Source: Anaeromicropila populeti (GTDB lineage: Bacteria > Bacillota > Clostridia > Lachnospirales > Lachnospiraceae). Taken from it: a stretch of DNA of 64,000 bases. The stretch spans positions 248,001 to 312,000 of the forward strand of contig NZ_FOYZ01000002.1 of the NCBI RefSeq assembly GCF_900112775.1, given 5' to 3'. The notes below the pieces were generated by a model. That model searched no databases and was not told where the DNA came from. It was given only the letters and a program-made list of their open reading frames with translations. The position numbers and the translations under genes are program-made. Shown here in pieces: positions 61,385-64,000 of this stretch (position 1 is its first letter; every line of letters starts with the position of its first letter).

Positions 61385-63031
61385 TTAATATACTAAATCA
61401 TAAAGTAAGTTGTAATCATCTGTATTAATTGCTCCATCTCGGTTCATATCTGCTAAAACATTGTAATAGCCTTCTATAGAGTACATAGCATATCCACGTA
61501 CTTCATCTGCCATACAGTTTAAATCATATTGGGTAAGTTCTCCATCATGGTTAAGATCACCTATAATGGTATCACATATAGGCAGATTAACTGCGTACAT
61601 CGATTTATTTACTCCAAAACTGTATTTTGTAAAGGAATTATTACATAAATCCACATATGCTGGATGAATAGAGGAGTATTCTTGAGCTGTCTTTAAAAAG
61701 TAAGTTGTGCCAGCATAGCTTCCACAGTCATCCCAGGTTGGATCAATTTCCAACCAGATTCCATTTAGCTGTACCACAACCCAGGCATGGTTTGAACCGG
61801 AAACGGGACAGTTAGTAATACCCACTTTATCCAGTAATAATGACATACCTAAGGCATAACCTTCACATACCGTGGTGTCTCCAAGAAAGATAGAACTAAT
61901 GCAATGGTTTTTCATATCAGATGTTTCGCCACTGGTATAAGCTACTTTATTTACAACATAAGTATAGAGGGCTTTTATTTTTTGATAGTCATTCATACCA
62001 TCTTCTATGTAAGTATCTACAGCATATTGCACCTCTTGCTCAACTAATGAAATTGCAACAGGTACATCTTCAAATGCATATATATTATCTTGAAAGACTG
62101 ATTTAATAGCAGGAGTCCAGTTTACATAATCGGCTCTTGTTGTAATGTTATTAATTGAAGTTATTTGACAGCCTCTAAATGCAGAGGCATCAATGGTTTC
62201 AATATTTGCTGTTAAATTCAGATTTTGTAAAAGAGATACATTTGTAAAGGAATATGTGCCAATGGTAGTGACACTGTTAGGAATTGTAAAATCAGTTGCA
62301 GCCTTTTTTTGAGGATACCAAAGAAGTACAGTTTTATCTAAATTATATAGAACCCCGTTTTCACTGGAGAAAAAAGTGTTTCCTGGTAAAACTTCAACGG
62401 CTTCCAGATTTGGAAAGCTAATTTTCTCTAGAGGGTCGCCTGTATAGCTTGATTTTCCTGTGTAACTTGCAGGTATTTTAATAATATGTATGTTAGGACA
62501 GGTTTCAATACCATTGATGGAAGATTCAGTAAAGCCATCTGGCAGATTCAGCGTATTACAGGTATTCATTTGCGGTAATCGTAGTAGTTTTGTCTGAGCC
62601 TTATTATATAGAATACCATCTATATCACAGTAGTTTGGATTGTCATCGCTTACTTCAATGGAAACCAGACTAGTCATCTTAATAAAGCAAGAATTATCTA
62701 TCTTTGAAATATTGGATCCAATGTTAACCTGTGTAATAGAAGTGTTCCAACTTAATGCGGTCCATGGAATCTCAGTAATATCATAGGTAACAGAGTTAGA
62801 TGTAAGCTGTGCTGGAATTGTCACCTGAGTATCAGTACCCAGATAGTTTTGTATTTTACCATCCGCAGTAAATGTCCATAGGCCATCATCAGAGGTCAGC
62901 GTGGTTGCGGCATAAACTGTGTTGGAGTGAAATACGGAAGGAAGCATTGTAATTTGATCAAAGCATCCAATGGCGGCAACTAAACCAAGTAAGCATGTAA
63001 TAATATTGATTCTTCTTACTATTTTTTTCAT
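61385..63031 (-). CDS. secreted LRR-transglutaminase-like protein with dockerin
   Basis: 548 residues. Signal peptide (about 1-41, ending TVYAAT); BspA/LRR_5 repeats at about 60-315 (ITEIPWTALSWNTSITQVNI, TIPNSVTTIGTYSFTNV); a transglutaminase-like domain with Cys in TTVCEGYALGMSLL, His in GSNHAWVVVQL and Asp in EIDPTWDDCG; and a C-terminal type I dockerin with two calcium loops (GDLNHDGELTQYDL, ADMNRDGAINTDDY). AAAGGAGATATG lies before the start. It is probably docked to a cohesin scaffold; none is in the window. Confidence 0.9.
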   Translation of the reverse strand: MKKIVRRINIITCLLGLVAAIGCFDQITMLPSVFHSNTVYAATTLTSDDGLWTFTADGKIQNYLGTDTQVTIPAQLTSNSVTYDITEIPWTALSWNTSITQVNIGSNISKIDNSCFIKMTSLVSIEVSDDNPNYCDIDGILYNKAQTKLLRLPQMNTCNTLNLPDGFTESSINGIETCPNIHIIKIPASYTGKSSYTGDPLEKISFPNLEAVEVLPGNTFFSSENGVLYNLDKTVLLWYPQKKAATDFTIPNSVTTIGTYSFTNVSLLQNLNLTANIETIDASAFRGCQITSINNITTRADYVNWTPAIKSVFQDNIYAFEDVPVAISLVEQEVQYAVDTYIEDGMNDYQKIKALYTYVVNKVAYTSGETSDMKNHCISSIFLGDTTVCEGYALGMSLLLDKVGITNCPVSGSNHAWVVVQLNGIWLEIDPTWDDCGSYAGTTYFLKTAQEYSSIHPAYVDLCNNSFTKYSFGVNKSMYAVNLPICDTIIGDLNHDGELTQYDLNCMADEVRGYAMYSIEGYYNVLADMNRDGAINTDDYNLLYDLVY

Positions 63032-63166
63032 ATCATATCTCCTTTTTCAATTTCAAGTTTTTATATTGCAATATAATACAGTAGACTACAACAAAATGAG
63101 ATAAAAATCAACACAAATAATAAAATATTAAGAATGTTATAATAAAAGTAATAAAAAAATTGTGGA

Positions 63167-63425
63167 TTGCATTTTATGTAATAGTATGTTATGTTAGAAT
63201 CAGTATGAAAGAGAGGTGCAGGGATGAAGAGATAATCTACTTTTGAAAGCATGTAACAGAAAACGAATTGCCAGTGCATTTTATGTATTGGTTGGTTTGT
63301 CATGTTGCCAAAGGATAGATTACATTCGTGCCACTTCAAAAAATTGGGTTATTCTATATATTAGAAGCATAGTTTTTTGTTTGAGCCGCAGTAGAATCGT
63401 TTGGTAACTGACGGTTCTTTTTTTA
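63167..63425 (+). promoter_or_regulatory. attenuator-like leader of the ABC-F gene
   Basis: The 414-base gap 63032-63445 contains weak promoter-like bases near 63167-63200, then a GAGAGG/CAGGG-preceded micro-ORF ATG-AAG-AGA-TAA (63224-63235, M-K-R), about 155 bases of leader, and an intrinsic terminator AGAATCGT (63393-63400) / ACGGTTCT (63411-63418) with T7, 20 bases before the ABC-F start. Ribosome-stalling attenuation with tiny upstream ORFs is known for ABC-F resistance genes in Firmicutes. Confidence 0.6.
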
Positions 63426-63445
63426 TGTGATAGGAGAGTGAAAGA

Positions 63446-64000
63446 ATGGCTCAAATAAATGTATGTGGATTAACCTTCTGCTATGAAGGGAGTTATGATA
63501 ACGTATTTGAAAATGTTTCCTTTTGTATTGATACAGACTGGAAGCTTGGATTTATAGGAAGGAATGGAAAAGGGAAAACAACATTTCTAAATCTGTTACT
63601 AGGAAAGTATGCATACCAGGGAAGTATCAGCAGACCAGTATGCTTTGATTATTTTCCCTATGAAATAGGCAAGAAACAAATGAAACAAAATACAATAGAC
63701 GTATTGGAGTATATTCATCCAGATTATGAACTATGGAAGGTTTGCATGGAACTGGATTTATTAAAGACAAATTCAGAAATTTTATATCAACCCTTTGAAA
63801 CATTAAGCCATGGGGAACGAACAAAGGTAATGCTGGCAATGCTATTTTCTAGAGAAAATTATTTTTTGCTTATAGATGAACCAACCAGTCATTTGGATAT
63901 GCCAACCAGAGAAATTGTAAAGGAGTATCTAAAATCTAAAAAAGGATTTATTCTGGTATCTCATGACAGATGGCTGTTAGACGCTTGTATCGATCACGTT
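63446..64000 (+). CDS. ABC-F family ribosome-protection ATPase (3' partial)
   Basis: First 185 codons, running off the window. MAQINVCGLTFCYEG, Walker A FIGRNGKGKTTFLN, signature FETLSHGERTKVMLAML, Walker B FLLIDEPTSHLDMP, H-loop VSHDRWLLD: the first ATPase half of an ABC-F protein, with no membrane segment. The shape resembles Lsa/Vga-like antibiotic-resistance factors that eject drugs from the ribosome. AGGAGAG precedes the ATG. The linker and second ATPase are outside. Confidence 0.88.
   Translation, partial: MAQINVCGLTFCYEGSYDNVFENVSFCIDTDWKLGFIGRNGKGKTTFLNLLLGKYAYQGSISRPVCFDYFPYEIGKKQMKQNTIDVLEYIHPDYELWKVCMELDLLKTNSEILYQPFETLSHGERTKVMLAMLFSRENYFLLIDEPTSHLDMPTREIVKEYLKSKKGFILVSHDRWLLDACIDHV

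Overview
This is a low-GC Gram-positive (Firmicutes) chromosome segment. Gene order and protein features (spc/alpha ribosomal operons, a Lachnospiraceae-style long L17, a Tyr T-box, CLI_3235-type peptide maturation genes, a GH5-CBM17 cellulase, a dockerin protein) point to an anaerobic, plant-fibre-degrading clostridium, most likely Lachnospiraceae. No rRNA, tRNA or CRISPR was seen.

1-12.1 kb is core: rplO(partial)-secY-adk-map-KOW protein-infA-rpmJ, then rpsM-rpsK-rpsD-rpoA-rplQ, the ECF transporter module ecfA1-ecfA2-ecfT, truA, and rplM-rpsI behind a strong promoter and a structured leader. Structured RNA is visible before rpsM and directly before rpsD (a compact candidate pseudoknot).

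12.1-21.1 kb is an accessory island that starts at the 3' end of rpsI. It holds a decayed XRE regulator, a RloA/RloB (AbiL-like) defence pair whose RloB is frameshifted at a poly-A run, DUF4160/DUF2442/DUF4258/YgiT-type toxin-antitoxin pieces, a group II intron inserted directly after a terminator, an intact YefM-YoeB pair, a second Phd-RelE/ParE pair, a RhuM remnant and a phosphotransferase. Copies of the rpsI 3'-terminal bases and a 64-bp repeat recur inside it, suggesting successive integrations and deletions.

21.1-37.6 kb is mixed: T-box-tyrS, a cold-shock gene with an HMA-like protein and a 27-residue small ORF on the minus strand, a chemoreceptor, a GltB-like glutamate synthase, a methyltransferase/NUDIX-GNAT/phosphotransferase trio, a secreted CE3-type esterase with 12 VVTPTP repeats and a CBM2, a fumarate reductase-like flavoprotein plus iron-sulfur pair, and a secreted GH5-CBM17 endoglucanase.

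37.7-45.8 kb is a polyamine-use locus: LuxR-type regulator, promoter followed at once by an intrinsic terminator, a P-II protein, PotABCD, an aldehyde dehydrogenase and putrescine aminotransferase (putrescine import and conversion toward GABA).

45.9-51.8 kb is a RiPP locus: ABC exporter, radical SAM/SPASM maturase, TIGR04066-type protein, acyl-carrier-related protein, subtilisin-like protease and a 63-residue Cys-rich precursor.

51.9-59 kb is the least familiar part: a CHHIIP-motif protein, two ECF sigma modules (one with a zinc-finger anti-sigma, one with an ABC-2 transporter), and two paralogous 129-residue proteins that I read as LecB/PA-IIL-like calcium lectins. The window ends with an MFS transporter, an AraC regulator, an LRR-transglutaminase-dockerin protein and the start of an ABC-F gene behind an attenuator-like leader with an M-K-R micro-ORF.
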